The translations under genes and the position numbers were made by a program. From assembly GCA_948956705.1 (NCBI GenBank), contig CARCZS010000006.1, positions 1-64,000 of the forward strand: a stretch of 64,000 nt of DNA, written 5' to 3'. The DNA comes from an uncultured Phocaeicola sp. (lineage in GTDB: Bacteria; Bacteroidota; Bacteroidia; Bacteroidales; Bacteroidaceae). The first letter of the stretch is position 1; the number at the start of each line of letters is the position of its first letter. The notes below the pieces were generated by a model, which saw nothing but the letters and a program-made list of their open reading frames with translations, made no database searches and was not told where the DNA came from. Positions 43,556 to 53,138 of the stretch are shown in pieces.

Positions 43556-46500
43556 TTAGAATGTAACATTTAAACCCAAAACAACTGTTCTAGGGAGGGG
43601 ATATCCTCCATTCTGACTGACACCATATTCGGGGGTCGCCATATTTTTGGCTGCTGTAATATATCCCAAATTCTGTGCTGTTACAGAAACATCCACCTTG
43701 CTCAAACCGGATTTATGAATCCAACTCTGAGGCAAGGAATACGACAGGCTTATTTCACGAAAAGCCAAATAATCGCCACGATAACAATTAATGTCCGATA
43801 TTCTGTCATAATTACGTTTGCCCAAAAAGTCAGCCCATCCATACACCGGATATTTTCCATTCGGATTACTTTCCGACCAGGAATCTTTAACTAAAGAAAT
43901 GGTATTAAATGTTCCCTGCATATTACCCATAATCCAAGGAGTTTTCCAATCATGTACCCAATAGCCTAAAGCATAATCCAAACGGCAGTTCAAAGTTAAC
44001 CCTTTCCATGAAGTATTAATGTTAAAGCCTCCGGTCCAATGAGGTATCGTATTACCCAATTTCACCCGGTCATAATCATCAATCACACCATCCCCATTCA
44101 CATCCTGCCATTTCACATCACCAGCCTGTATAGGCAGTCCTTTCTCCTTTTCGGCATCCGACAATTTAGCCCAAGCTTCAGGGCCATAAAGCACTTTGGC
44201 ATCTGCTCCATTTTCCGTATAAGTGGATCTGTCTATCAGATTGCCTGGAATCTCACTCTCACTCTTATAAATACCAAGAGATTTAAAGGCGTAAATCACA
44301 CCATATTCCTGTCCTTCCTGATAACCACCTACCCATTGTCTTTCATAGGTACCATCTGCCAGCTTGCGTCCCGTATAAACCTGATAGGCATCCTGCATAT
44401 TATTCGGCAATCCATTGTACGGTAATGAGATAATCTTATTCTTATTATAAGCGGTATTCATACTAACTGTAAATTTCCAATCTTTGGTACGCAAAACATT
44501 GGCAGTCAATTCCAACTCCATACCTTGGTTTTGTACTTCTCCATTGTTAGAAAGGAAAGAAGAAACTCCGCTATGAGAAGGCAGGGTGATTTCTGCAAAT
44601 TTATCCTGTGTATGTCTATTATAATAGGTGAAGTTCAAGATATATTTGTTATTCAGAAAACCAATATCGAAACCTGTCTCGAATGTGTACGATTTTTCCC
44701 ATCTCATGGTGGGATTAGGCAAATCGTTTATCATCAAAGGAACTTTGCCATTATAGTTGGGTACTATTTTACCATCTTTATCTTTCATAATACCATAAGA
44801 ACCTTGAACCGTATAATAATCAAGTCCTGTCACTACATTACCATTAGCATCCAGTACACCAGACACATTTCCATTGGCTCCGTAACTAGCACGAATTTTA
44901 GCATAAGAAAGTACATTGCTACAAGACTCCATAAAATTCTCTCTACTCAATACCCAACCGGCTGATATACCGGGAAAGGTTCCCCAACGGTTATCTTTTG
45001 GCAGTTTGGAGTATCCGTCGCGACGTAAAACAAGGCTCAGCAAATATTTGGACTTATAATCATAATTCACTCTGCCAAAGAATGAAAGAATACGCTGTCT
45101 GTAATGCCAAGAATCTATTTGCCGCACTCCGGCAGCAGTCGAAGTATAATTCAAATCCTGAAAATCAGATAATGGAGATCCATAACCAGATGCCGAAAAA
45201 CCTTTCTTGTATGAGTCATAATATTCTACACCTACCATCGCATCCATAGAATGATCTTGCCGGAATGTAGTCTGATAATTCAAGATTCCATTGTAAGTCT
45301 GGTCTAAAAGCCGTTCATGTTTGTTGGAAGTACTATGATTAGTATCATACACCGGTCCTGTAGCTACAATATAGTCCCCTTTGAAGAACTCTCTGCTATC
45401 ATCAAAATAGAACCAAGTTCCTGTGGTCTTGAATGTCAATCCTTTCATTATATTAAAGGTAAAAGACTGGCTCAGATTAAACTTGTCCGTATTATTATCA
45501 TAATTCAATGCATCCTCATACACTTTCACTGTAGTCCAGCCACGAGCATAAGAAGCCACGGCAGGGCCTGCCAACCAATCACCGTCCGGACTTTTCACAC
45601 GGAATGTAGGAGGAACGGACAAGGTAGTACTGAAAAAATTACCTTCACCGGCATATCCTGCACCACCATCGTCCCATTTTGCATCGGTAAATGTCAAAGA
45701 AGAATTAGAAGTAAGCCAAGGCTTAATTTTATAATCTGCATTGATCGTGAAGTTCAAACGGTGATACCAGTTGTTCATCGCATTTCCTTCGCTGCGATTA
45801 TAGCCTAGGCTTGCATAATAATGTCCTTTATCATTGCCACCGGATACGCTCAAGTTATAATCCTGAGTAATAGCCGGAGATTTGATATTATAATCTTTCA
45901 GTTGATTATCACAATAAATCAATTTTTGTCCCGGATTCACCGGGTCATCCATTGTCTGCCAACCTTGTTTTAACAGGAAAGCCAGGTCATCTGTATAATT
46001 CATAACACCCCATACGGCTGTATTATCCTTATTACCATTAAGTACATTCCCTTTTTCATCAAAATATCTGTTTCCCGTTCCGTAAGGCTGTGTTCCGGAT
46101 AAAGTCGCATCACTGGCAAATCCATGCCAAGCACCCGATTTATCCTGCCATATATGCGAAGACCGATAAAATGCCGAACGCATATAATACAAATAATCAT
46201 GAGCATTCAAAAATTCATACTGGCTATGAAAAAAATTGAAACCGACTTTCGCACTCAAATTTATTTCCGTATGTCCTTCCGAACCTCTTTTAGTAGTAAC
46301 AAGAATTACACCATTGGAAGCACGCGCACCATAAATAGCCGTAGCACCAGCATCTTTCATGACCTCCAAAGACTCGATATCCTCCGGATTCACATCACTC
46401 AACGACTCGCGTACAGCACCATCGATAATAACCAAAGGTGAACCGCTACCATCCAGATTGGTACCACCACGAAGCACCAAAGTAGGAGTGGAATTCGGAT

Positions 46501-47293
46501 TACCGCTAGTTTGCTGTACCCTTAATCCTGCCACTGCACCAGAGAGTGCTTGCGCCGGATTAGTATGGGCCCCCGTACTTAAAGTAGAATTGTCAACTTT
46601 AGCAATGGAATTAGTCATCTTAGAACGAAGTTGTGTGCCCCCATAACCTGTTATCACCACTTCATCCAAAGTCTTATTGTCTTCCTGCAGCTGAACATTC
46701 AGAAACGTTTTTTTCCCTACCAACATTTCTTGAGTCAGATAACCGATATAAGAAAAGACCAAAGACGTTTTTTCACTTACCACTAACGTAAACCGGCCGT
46801 CTATATCAGTTATGGTACCATTGGTAGTACCTTTCTCTATAATATTAGCCCCAATAATTGCTTCTCCTTTGGCATCGGTCACTATACCTTTGACAGTCAC
46901 TTTATCTTGTTGCATAACAATGGGACGCGTTTCTTCTCTAGAAATGGCCTTGCGAATTATTACTTGTCTGTCACGGATATGATATTCCAAATCAGTACCG
47001 GCAAACATTTGTTTCAGTACCTCCTCTATTGTTTTATTTCGTACATCCACATTGACACGACGAGACAAATCAATATCTGTACGATATATAAAAATAAATT
47101 GACTATTCTTTTCTACCCAATTAATCACACTCTTCAAAGTCTGGTTCTCCATGGAAACGGTAAAGCTGGTTTGTTCCGCATAACTCATTTCCGCAAAAGC
47201 CTCTTCATAACCTGTAAATGTTAAAATCATGGCTAAACTCATACATTTTGTGAATTTAGGCATGAGTTTTATTCTATTCGTGTATTTTTTCAT
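43556..47293 (-). CDS. SusC-family TonB-dependent transporter with STN domain
   Basis: An outer-membrane glycan importer of 1245 residues. After the signal sequence comes a secretin/TonB N-terminal (STN) domain (about 45-115, FTVSMENQTLKSVINWVEK), then a carboxypeptidase-like plug extension (about 130-215, GIVTDAKGEAIIGANI). The TonB plug (VVITGYG, GVILVTTKRG) and the beta barrel ending in a Phe (VLGLNVTF) follow. The STN domain is the signalling part that contacts the FecR-type anti-sigma factor encoded just upstream, so substrate binding should switch on the sigma factor. Confidence 0.95.
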   Translation of the reverse strand: MKKYTNRIKLMPKFTKCMSLAMILTFTGYEEAFAEMSYAEQTSFTVSMENQTLKSVINWVEKNSQFIFIYRTDIDLSRRVNVDVRNKTIEEVLKQMFAGTDLEYHIRDRQVIIRKAISREETRPIVMQQDKVTVKGIVTDAKGEAIIGANIIEKGTTNGTITDIDGRFTLVVSEKTSLVFSYIGYLTQEMLVGKKTFLNVQLQEDNKTLDEVVITGYGGTQLRSKMTNSIAKVDNSTLSTGAHTNPAQALSGAVAGLRVQQTSGNPNSTPTLVLRGGTNLDGSGSPLVIIDGAVRESLSDVNPEDIESLEVMKDAGATAIYGARASNGVILVTTKRGSEGHTEINLSAKVGFNFFHSQYEFLNAHDYLYYMRSAFYRSSHIWQDKSGAWHGFASDATLSGTQPYGTGNRYFDEKGNVLNGNKDNTAVWGVMNYTDDLAFLLKQGWQTMDDPVNPGQKLIYCDNQLKDYNIKSPAITQDYNLSVSGGNDKGHYYASLGYNRSEGNAMNNWYHRLNFTINADYKIKPWLTSNSSLTFTDAKWDDGGAGYAGEGNFFSTTLSVPPTFRVKSPDGDWLAGPAVASYARGWTTVKVYEDALNYDNNTDKFNLSQSFTFNIMKGLTFKTTGTWFYFDDSREFFKGDYIVATGPVYDTNHSTSNKHERLLDQTYNGILNYQTTFRQDHSMDAMVGVEYYDSYKKGFSASGYGSPLSDFQDLNYTSTAAGVRQIDSWHYRQRILSFFGRVNYDYKSKYLLSLVLRRDGYSKLPKDNRWGTFPGISAGWVLSRENFMESCSNVLSYAKIRASYGANGNVSGVLDANGNVVTGLDYYTVQGSYGIMKDKDGKIVPNYNGKVPLMINDLPNPTMRWEKSYTFETGFDIGFLNNKYILNFTYYNRHTQDKFAEITLPSHSGVSSFLSNNGEVQNQGMELELTANVLRTKDWKFTVSMNTAYNKNKIISLPYNGLPNNMQDAYQVYTGRKLADGTYERQWVGGYQEGQEYGVIYAFKSLGIYKSESEIPGNLIDRSTYTENGADAKVLYGPEAWAKLSDAEKEKGLPIQAGDVKWQDVNGDGVIDDYDRVKLGNTIPHWTGGFNINTSWKGLTLNCRLDYALGYWVHDWKTPWIMGNMQGTFNTISLVKDSWSESNPNGKYPVYGWADFLGKRNYDRISDINCYRGDYLAFREISLSYSLPQSWIHKSGLSKVDVSVTAQNLGYITAAKNMATPEYGVSQNGGYPLPRTVVLGLNVTF

Positions 47294-47390
47294 ATATTTG
47301 ATTGTTTTTTCTATTTATTTCAAGGTAAATAATTAAACAACGATTCAGTGACCAGATAGTACGGCAAATACTGTCTGGTTTTCTTTTTTT
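47293..47390 (+). ncRNA. Predicted antisense RNA over the susC leader (DonS-like)
   Basis: On the plus strand TATATTTG (47293-47300) is a -7 box that would start transcription near 47307. A hairpin with arms ACCAGATAGTA (47351-47361) and TACTGTCTGGT (47369-47379) is followed by TTTCTTTTTTT. The predicted RNA is about 80 nt and lies antisense to the susC 5' untranslated region. Antisense RNAs of this kind (DonS) are known to repress ECF sigma/anti-sigma-type SusCD loci in Bacteroides. The -33 box is weak. Confidence 0.55.
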
Positions 47391-47440
47391 ACATCCTTCT
47401 TTTATTCCATAGGCTAAAGTATTTTAAGGTTCAACAATTC

Positions 47441-48523
47441 TCATTTAAGGCTCACATAGATTTCATCTTTATCATTTATTGTATAATGCAATGATAATGA
47501 AAGACATAAGTTATCCATAACATTGGTAATATCTGTTTGAAGATCCAGTTTTCCTGACAATGACAAGGTCGTAATCTCTGCATCATACCGTATTTTACAC
47601 CCATAATACCGCTCAAGCTTCTTTAAAACATCTCCTACGGGTCTTTGATGAAGCAGCAATAAATTATCCTTCCAACTGATGTATTCGGACACATCAACCT
47701 TACGTACCTGCGTTTTATTGCCTTTAATATCCACCAATTGATTAGGTGCTAATCTTACTTTGCTCTTATTCTCAGTAGTTACTTCCACGCTTCCACGTAC
47801 TAAAACAACAGATGCAGCCTCATCCTCCCTATAGGCACAGACATTAAACGAAGTACCCAGCACGCGTATATCAAACTCTCTTGTTTTGACAACAAATGGG
47901 CAATCCTTCCTTTTGGCTACATCCAGATAAACCTCCCCCTCTACCAAGATTTCACGTTTCCGTTCTTCAAAAATATCCGGATATATCACTTTACTACCTG
48001 AATTTATATAAATTCTAGTACCATCAGAAAAAGTAATATCAGCTCTTTTCCCATTAGGAACCATTATTTGATGCATTTCATTCTTTACAGATGAAGCCTG
48101 GGATATTTTAGTATTTAATGCATACTGCTGAATATTCGAACTTCCTAAAGTATCATATTTTAAAGAAGCATCATTTTTCAGATTCATAGCTTGGTTATCT
48201 GTTATCAGAATCACCTCATCACCGCAAATGGAAGTCGTGTCATTCAGCAATGCTATATCAAGCTCCGTACCCTCATCAACATTGGTACTCCACCAGTTCA
48301 TAACTAAAGCCAAAGCAATCGCTGCCGCTATCGACAAAGACCACCTATAAATATGACGTCTGTGGGGAACCTTTTTTTCCCTTCCTACTCGTTTCATCAC
48401 GTCCTGAAAAGATTTGTCTACATCAACAGATTCCAGTTCATCTGCTTCCCGAATCTTCTCAGTCAGGCATTGAACTGTTTTACGAAATTCATCTGAATTA
48501 TATATTGTTTTTTTATTTTTCAT
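47441..48523 (-). CDS. FecR-family anti-sigma factor
   Basis: The N-terminal cytoplasmic part (about 1-60) should bind the sigma factor. A single transmembrane helix follows near 63-80 (RWSLSIAAAIALALVMNWW). The periplasmic FecR domain carries GKRADITFSDGTRIYINSGS and VLGTSFNVCAYREDE. A C-terminal STN-like/DUF4974 domain (PVGDVLKKLERYYGCKI) would contact SusC. The 360-residue length is normal. It relays the occupied state of SusC to the sigma factor encoded upstream. Confidence 0.92.
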   Translation of the reverse strand: MKNKKTIYNSDEFRKTVQCLTEKIREADELESVDVDKSFQDVMKRVGREKKVPHRRHIYRWSLSIAAAIALALVMNWWSTNVDEGTELDIALLNDTTSICGDEVILITDNQAMNLKNDASLKYDTLGSSNIQQYALNTKISQASSVKNEMHQIMVPNGKRADITFSDGTRIYINSGSKVIYPDIFEERKREILVEGEVYLDVAKRKDCPFVVKTREFDIRVLGTSFNVCAYREDEAASVVLVRGSVEVTTENKSKVRLAPNQLVDIKGNKTQVRKVDVSEYISWKDNLLLLHQRPVGDVLKKLERYYGCKIRYDAEITTLSLSGKLDLQTDITNVMDNLCLSLSLHYTINDKDEIYVSLK

Positions 48524-48735
48524 CGAAAAACCTTTTTATTAAGAAAACGGTGCCCGATAAAAAAGGTACTCATAAAAAAGAAAAGAAATCACACTTTTCT
48601 TTGCATGAGCCTTCGCAAAACCAATAGACAAACCTTATATGACAAATAAAAGAACTTATTCATCACACAAATATCACTTCATTCCATGAAAACATGCCCA
48701 AATGATAAAACAACAATGATTAACTACTCGCTAAA

Positions 48736-49371
48736 TCAAGAGAAGTGAAAAGCCCAAACACTACGCACAGGCACATGAACACAATGCACCAAGATACTGA
48801 AAATCCATATGGTTGAAACAGAGAAAAAGAATTCACGCAAACGTGCCAATGTACGCGACAAAAGATTCTTGCTTGATTGAGGATTCATACCTAAGATAGC
48901 GGATATTTCCTGATGGCTCAATTCTTTTACATAATATAAATACAGAATTTCACGCTGACGACCGGAAAGACGTGAAATTGCCTTAGCCAGCCTTCTTTCA
49001 TTCTTCACATCCACATCATCTTTCTTAAATAAAGAATTTATTATTTCTTCGCCCATCGGAAAAAACTCATGGCATTCTTCAATCACTTCCATAGGACGTA
49101 AAGACTGAAACGCATCCAGCAGTTTATTTCTAAAAGAACAAAGCAAATACGCTTTTACATTATCAGTATAATGCAAATTCCTACAATTTAAAATCAACTT
49201 GACGAACAGATTCTGTATGGTATCGGCAACCAGCTCTCTGTCACCTACCATACGAATTCCATAGGAATACAATAACGAATAATAGCGTCGATAAACTTCT
49301 TCAAATGCCGCCGTTTCTCCTTTAATAAAAGATTCCCAAAGTTTAGTTTCACCATGTGTTCTATCAACCAT
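48736..49371 (-). CDS. ECF RNA polymerase sigma-70 factor
   Basis: Region 2 is in ETAAFEEVYRRYYSLLYSYG and DTIQNLFVKL. Region 4 is in RLSGRQREILYLYYVKELS and EISAILGMNPQSSKNLL. The last 30 residues form an unusual hydrophobic tail (FFFSVSTIWIFSILVHCVHV). It should drive transcription of the SusCD locus downstream once released by the anti-sigma factor. The 212-bp gap to that gene holds no gene that I can see. Confidence 0.92.
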   Translation of the reverse strand: MVDRTHGETKLWESFIKGETAAFEEVYRRYYSLLYSYGIRMVGDRELVADTIQNLFVKLILNCRNLHYTDNVKAYLLCSFRNKLLDAFQSLRPMEVIEECHEFFPMGEEIINSLFKKDDVDVKNERRLAKAISRLSGRQREILYLYYVKELSHQEISAILGMNPQSSKNLLSRTLARLREFFFSVSTIWIFSILVHCVHVPVRSVWAFHFS

Positions 49372-49485
49372 AATACTAGCTCCTTAAAAACTTATTGAGC
49401 TTGCTCAGAGTTAAACTTAACAAGAAGGCAATATAAGAGATGAACCATGTAATGAATTCATCTCTTACTTTATAATACCTACATA

Positions 49486-50691
49486 TTATTCAAACAGTTT
49501 ACTGCGCGACAACATACAAGCACCGATGATCCCGGCTCTTTCTTTCAATTTAGATTCTACAATAACAGAATCACGGTTCATCAAGTTCAGTGTATATTTT
49601 CGAATAGCTGTAGTGATGGGTTGTGTCAAATAATCACCTGTACGTGACAATGCACCACCAATAATGACTAGCTCCGGATTAAATATATTAATAAGTCCCG
49701 CTACATGGCGACCTAATTTCACTCCGATTTCTTCCACCAGTTCAATACACAGCAAATCTTCCTTATTTACCGCATCAATGATATCATCCAAGGTCAAATC
49801 TTCCAAATTTTTCTTGGTATTGGAGATAATAGAGTTTTCACCATTATTAATATGTTCCAACAGAATACGATGCAAAGCAGCCCCCGAAACTTCCGTTTCT
49901 ATGCATCCTTTTTTCCCACAATGGCAGATAATCTCATTCTCATATCCAAAATTATGCCCGAATTCGCCAGAGAAACCAGATTTTCCTTTATAAATCTTTC
50001 CATCAATGATAATTCCCATACCCAATCCCCAACTGACATTGATAAAGATGATATTCTTCTCACCTTTCACAACACCTTGCATATACTCACCGTAAATCAT
50101 AGCACGAGTGTCGTTATCAATAGAAACACGATAACCACCCACCTTTTCTGATATGACATCCGTCAACGGGCGCTCATCAAAATTGAATATACTGTAACTA
50201 TATCCCAAATCCGGATTCACACGCCCGGAAAGATTTACATTAATATTTAATATCTTATCTTTCTCAACACTGACTTTTTGAAGAAAATGTTTAATCAACT
50301 TACACAATTCGTCTAAACTCTCAGGGGTATTCTTCGCTTTAAAAGGAACATTCATTTTTAGCTGAACTACATCTCCTTTAAAATTTATCAACCCTAAGTT
50401 AATGGAAAACTGACGCACTTCAACACCTACAAAATATCCGGAATCTGCATTCAAACCATACAAACTGGGATGTCTTCCCCCACTGGTTTCCAGCTTTCCA
50501 TAGTCGTTAATGTAACCTTCCTCACACATTTCATCAATGAATTTTGTAACTGTAGGCACACTTAAATCCATCTCTCTTGCTAAATCAGTAATCGTAGAGC
50601 TTCCATTATAAATATAATGGGTAATGATTTTCTTCTTCATCACAGCCATCTTTGAGCCCTTTTCAATTTCTTTCAACAAATTCTCACCCAT
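49486..50691 (-). CDS. nanR: ROK-family transcriptional repressor, NanR-like
   Basis: An N-terminal winged helix (about 20-75, TITDLAREMDLSVPTVTKFI) is joined to a ROK sugar-binding domain (VGVEVRQFSINLGLINFKGD, GWGLGMGIIIDGKIY, zinc-site CHCGKKGCIETEVSG). The start at 50691 (MGENLLKEIEKG) is preferred over the ATG at 50718, because a -7 box (50723-50716) covers the latter. It diverges from the sialic acid operon, so repression relieved by ManNAc or a related sugar is likely. The NanR name is by analogy with B. fragilis. Confidence 0.8.
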   Translation of the reverse strand: MGENLLKEIEKGSKMAVMKKKIITHYIYNGSSTITDLAREMDLSVPTVTKFIDEMCEEGYINDYGKLETSGGRHPSLYGLNADSGYFVGVEVRQFSINLGLINFKGDVVQLKMNVPFKAKNTPESLDELCKLIKHFLQKVSVEKDKILNINVNLSGRVNPDLGYSYSIFNFDERPLTDVISEKVGGYRVSIDNDTRAMIYGEYMQGVVKGEKNIIFINVSWGLGMGIIIDGKIYKGKSGFSGEFGHNFGYENEIICHCGKKGCIETEVSGAALHRILLEHINNGENSIISNTKKNLEDLTLDDIIDAVNKEDLLCIELVEEIGVKLGRHVAGLINIFNPELVIIGGALSRTGDYLTQPITTAIRKYTLNLMNRDSVIVESKLKERAGIIGACMLSRSKLFE

Positions 50692-50715
50692 AATAAAATA
50701 TTCCGTTAATGTCCA

Positions 50716-50943
50716 CAAATATAGTTATTTTTTTATGAAATCAAATCACATTTAAAGAGAATTTTCAAAAATTATTTTAGAAGATGTAAGCTAATTATCA
50801 TTTTTTGTAACAATTCCATTTTCCATATACATTTAAAGAACGTTTCTAAGTCGCTTATTTATCTTTCTATTTATTAAAAGAGTGATTATTAATAAATAAA
50901 TTTAGTTTTTACTTGTTGTTTTCATAAATCATTTATATATTTG
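50716..50943. promoter_or_regulatory. nanR/nanL divergent control region
   Basis: For nanL, TTG at 50913-50915, a 20-bp spacer and TATATTTG at 50936-50943 form a good promoter. For nanR, TATATTTG reads leftward at 50723-50716 with a TTG at 50744-50742. A 9-bp perfect inverted repeat, TATTTATTA (50868-50876) and TAATAAATA (50890-50898), lies just upstream of the nanL -33 box and is the best operator candidate. ACATTTAAAGA also occurs twice in direct orientation in the region. Confidence 0.65.
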
Positions 50944-50996
50944 CACGCAACATGATTAAGTAATATAAAATATTCATTTCAAATAAATTAAAGGCT

Positions 50997-51911
50997 ATGG
51001 AAAAGATTCACGGATTAATTGACGCACCTTTTACTCCCTTTTATGAGAACGGAGAAGTAAATTATGAACCTATTGAAGCCTATTGCCAACTATTGGTTAG
51101 AAACGGACTTCAAGGCGTATTTATCAATGGTTCTTCCGGAGAAGGCTATATGCTGACAGAAGACGAACGCATGAAACTGGCTGAACGCTGGATGGAAGTA
51201 GCACCCGAAGGATTCAAAGTCATTGTCCATGTAGGAAGCACTTGTGTAAAATCAAGCAAACGTCTAGCAGAACACGCTCAGAAAATCGGAGCATGGGGTA
51301 TCGGAGCAATGGCACCTCCTTTCCCCAAAGTAGGACGCATTGAAGAATTGGTGAAATACTGCGAAGAAATAGCATGCGGCGCTCCTGCACTTCCTTTCTA
51401 TTTTTATCATATCCCAGCTTTCAACGGAGCATTCCTCTCAATGGTAGCATTCTTGGAAGCCGTAGACGGTCGCATTCCTAATTTCGCCGGTATCAAATAT
51501 ACTTTCGAAAGCCTGTATGAATACAACCAATGCCGTTTATATAAAAATGGCAAATTTGACATGTTGCACGGCCAGGATGAAACGATCCTTCCTTGTCTGG
51601 CTATGGGCGGTGCACAGGGCGGTATCGGTGGAACAACCAACTATAACGGCAAAGAACTCACAGGTATTATCGAAGCATGGAAAGCCGGTGATCTGGAACT
51701 GGCACGCGAACGCCAGAATTTCGCACAGGAAGTTATCAATGTCATCTGTCACTATCGTGGAAACATCGTTGGCGGTAAACGCATCATGAAACTGATCGGG
51801 CTGGATTTAGGAAAGAACCGGACTCCGTTCCAGAACATGACAGATGAGGAAGAAGCTGCCATGAAAGCCGAACTGGAAGCAATCAATTTCTTCGAAAGAT
51901 GTAACAAATAA
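50997..51911 (+). CDS. nanL: N-acetylneuraminate lyase
   Basis: A class I aldolase of the DHDPS/NAL family that splits Neu5Ac into ManNAc and pyruvate. The 304-residue barrel has the substrate-binding GSSGEGYMLT, the catalytic tyrosine in PFYFYHIPAF, and the Schiff-base lysine in FAGIKYT. It is the first gene of the five-gene operon, and its start is 53 bp after the -7 box. Gene order lyase-epimerase-transporter matches the nanLET locus of B. fragilis. Confidence 0.92.
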   Translation: MEKIHGLIDAPFTPFYENGEVNYEPIEAYCQLLVRNGLQGVFINGSSGEGYMLTEDERMKLAERWMEVAPEGFKVIVHVGSTCVKSSKRLAEHAQKIGAWGIGAMAPPFPKVGRIEELVKYCEEIACGAPALPFYFYHIPAFNGAFLSMVAFLEAVDGRIPNFAGIKYTFESLYEYNQCRLYKNGKFDMLHGQDETILPCLAMGGAQGGIGGTTNYNGKELTGIIEAWKAGDLELARERQNFAQEVINVICHYRGNIVGGKRIMKLIGLDLGKNRTPFQNMTDEEEAAMKAELEAINFFERCNK

Positions 51912-51923
51912 ACCTGAACCACG

Positions 51924-53120
51924 ATGTTTTCAATAGACTATATAAAAGAATGGTCGGAATCATACAAAACAGATCTGACCACCAATATCATGCCGTTTTG
52001 GCTGAAATACGGGCTGGACAAGGTCAATGGAGGTATTTATACCTGCGTTGACCGAAACGGCAGCTTGATGGACACCACCAAATCAGTGTGGTTCCAAGGA
52101 AGATTTGCTTTTATCTGTTCCTATGCATATAATAATATAGAAAAGAACGAAGCATGGCTGGCGGCAGCTAAAAGTACAATAGACTTTATAGAAGCGCATT
52201 GTTTTGACTCTGACGGACGTATGTATTTCGAAGTGACTGCCGAAGGCACTCCCTTGCGCAAACGCCGTTATATTTTCTCGGAGTCATTCGCAGCCATCGC
52301 CATGTCGGAATATGCCATCGCATCCGGTGACCAGACGTATGCCGTAAAAGCATTAGACTTGTTCAAACGGATGCAGTATTTTATGGAAACACCAGGCATA
52401 CTCCCTCCAAAATATCTGGATACTCTTCCTATGAAAGGACATTCCATCACAATGATCCTGATTAATGTAGCATCACGTATCCGTCAGGCCATTCAAGATG
52501 AAAGCTTCAACGGACAGATTGACGCTTCCATCGCCCAACTGCGCAAAGATTTCATGCATCCCGAATTCAAGGCGTTGCTTGAAACGGTAGGCCCCCATGG
52601 AGAATTCATCGACAGCAACATGGGCCGCACCATCAATCCGGGACATTGTATCGAGACCGCCTGGTTTCTGCTGGAAGAAGCCAAATACCGTAATTGGGAC
52701 AAAGATATTACGGAATTGGCCCTCACTATCCTTGATTGGTCTTGGGAGTGGGGATGGGACAAAGAATTCGGAGGTATCATCAACTTCAAAGACTGCAAGA
52801 ACCTTCCGCCACAGGATTATTCCCAAGACATGAAATTCTGGTGGCCTCAGACAGAGGCTATCATCGCTACTTTGTATGCATATTTAGCAACCGGAAATGA
52901 AAAATACCTTGACATGCACAAGCAAATCAGCGATTGGACATACACCCATTTCCCTGATAAAGAGTGTGGAGAATGGTTTGGATATCTCCATCGTGACGGC
53001 ACGCCTGCACAAATGGCCAAGGGTAACCTGTTCAAAGGCCCGTTCCACATTCCAAGAATGATGATCAAGGGCTATACATTGTGCAAGGAAATACTCGACA
53101 ACAAAAAATCACATTTATAA
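51924..53120 (+). CDS. nanE: N-acylglucosamine 2-epimerase (ManNAc epimerase)
   Basis: Converts ManNAc to GlcNAc without prior phosphorylation, as in the B. fragilis pathway. The AGE/renin-binding-protein fold is a 398-residue (alpha/alpha)6 barrel. Family blocks are SVWFQGRFAFICSYAYN, NPGHCIETAWFLLEEAK (with the catalytic His), WWPQTEAIIATLYAYLATG and EWFGYLHRDGTP. It follows nanL after 12 bp. It is not the small phosphate epimerase NanE of enterics, despite the shared name. Confidence 0.9.
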   Translation: MFSIDYIKEWSESYKTDLTTNIMPFWLKYGLDKVNGGIYTCVDRNGSLMDTTKSVWFQGRFAFICSYAYNNIEKNEAWLAAAKSTIDFIEAHCFDSDGRMYFEVTAEGTPLRKRRYIFSESFAAIAMSEYAIASGDQTYAVKALDLFKRMQYFMETPGILPPKYLDTLPMKGHSITMILINVASRIRQAIQDESFNGQIDASIAQLRKDFMHPEFKALLETVGPHGEFIDSNMGRTINPGHCIETAWFLLEEAKYRNWDKDITELALTILDWSWEWGWDKEFGGIINFKDCKNLPPQDYSQDMKFWWPQTEAIIATLYAYLATGNEKYLDMHKQISDWTYTHFPDKECGEWFGYLHRDGTPAQMAKGNLFKGPFHIPRMMIKGYTLCKEILDNKKSHL

Positions 53121-53138
53121 AGCCCTTTATCTATTAGC

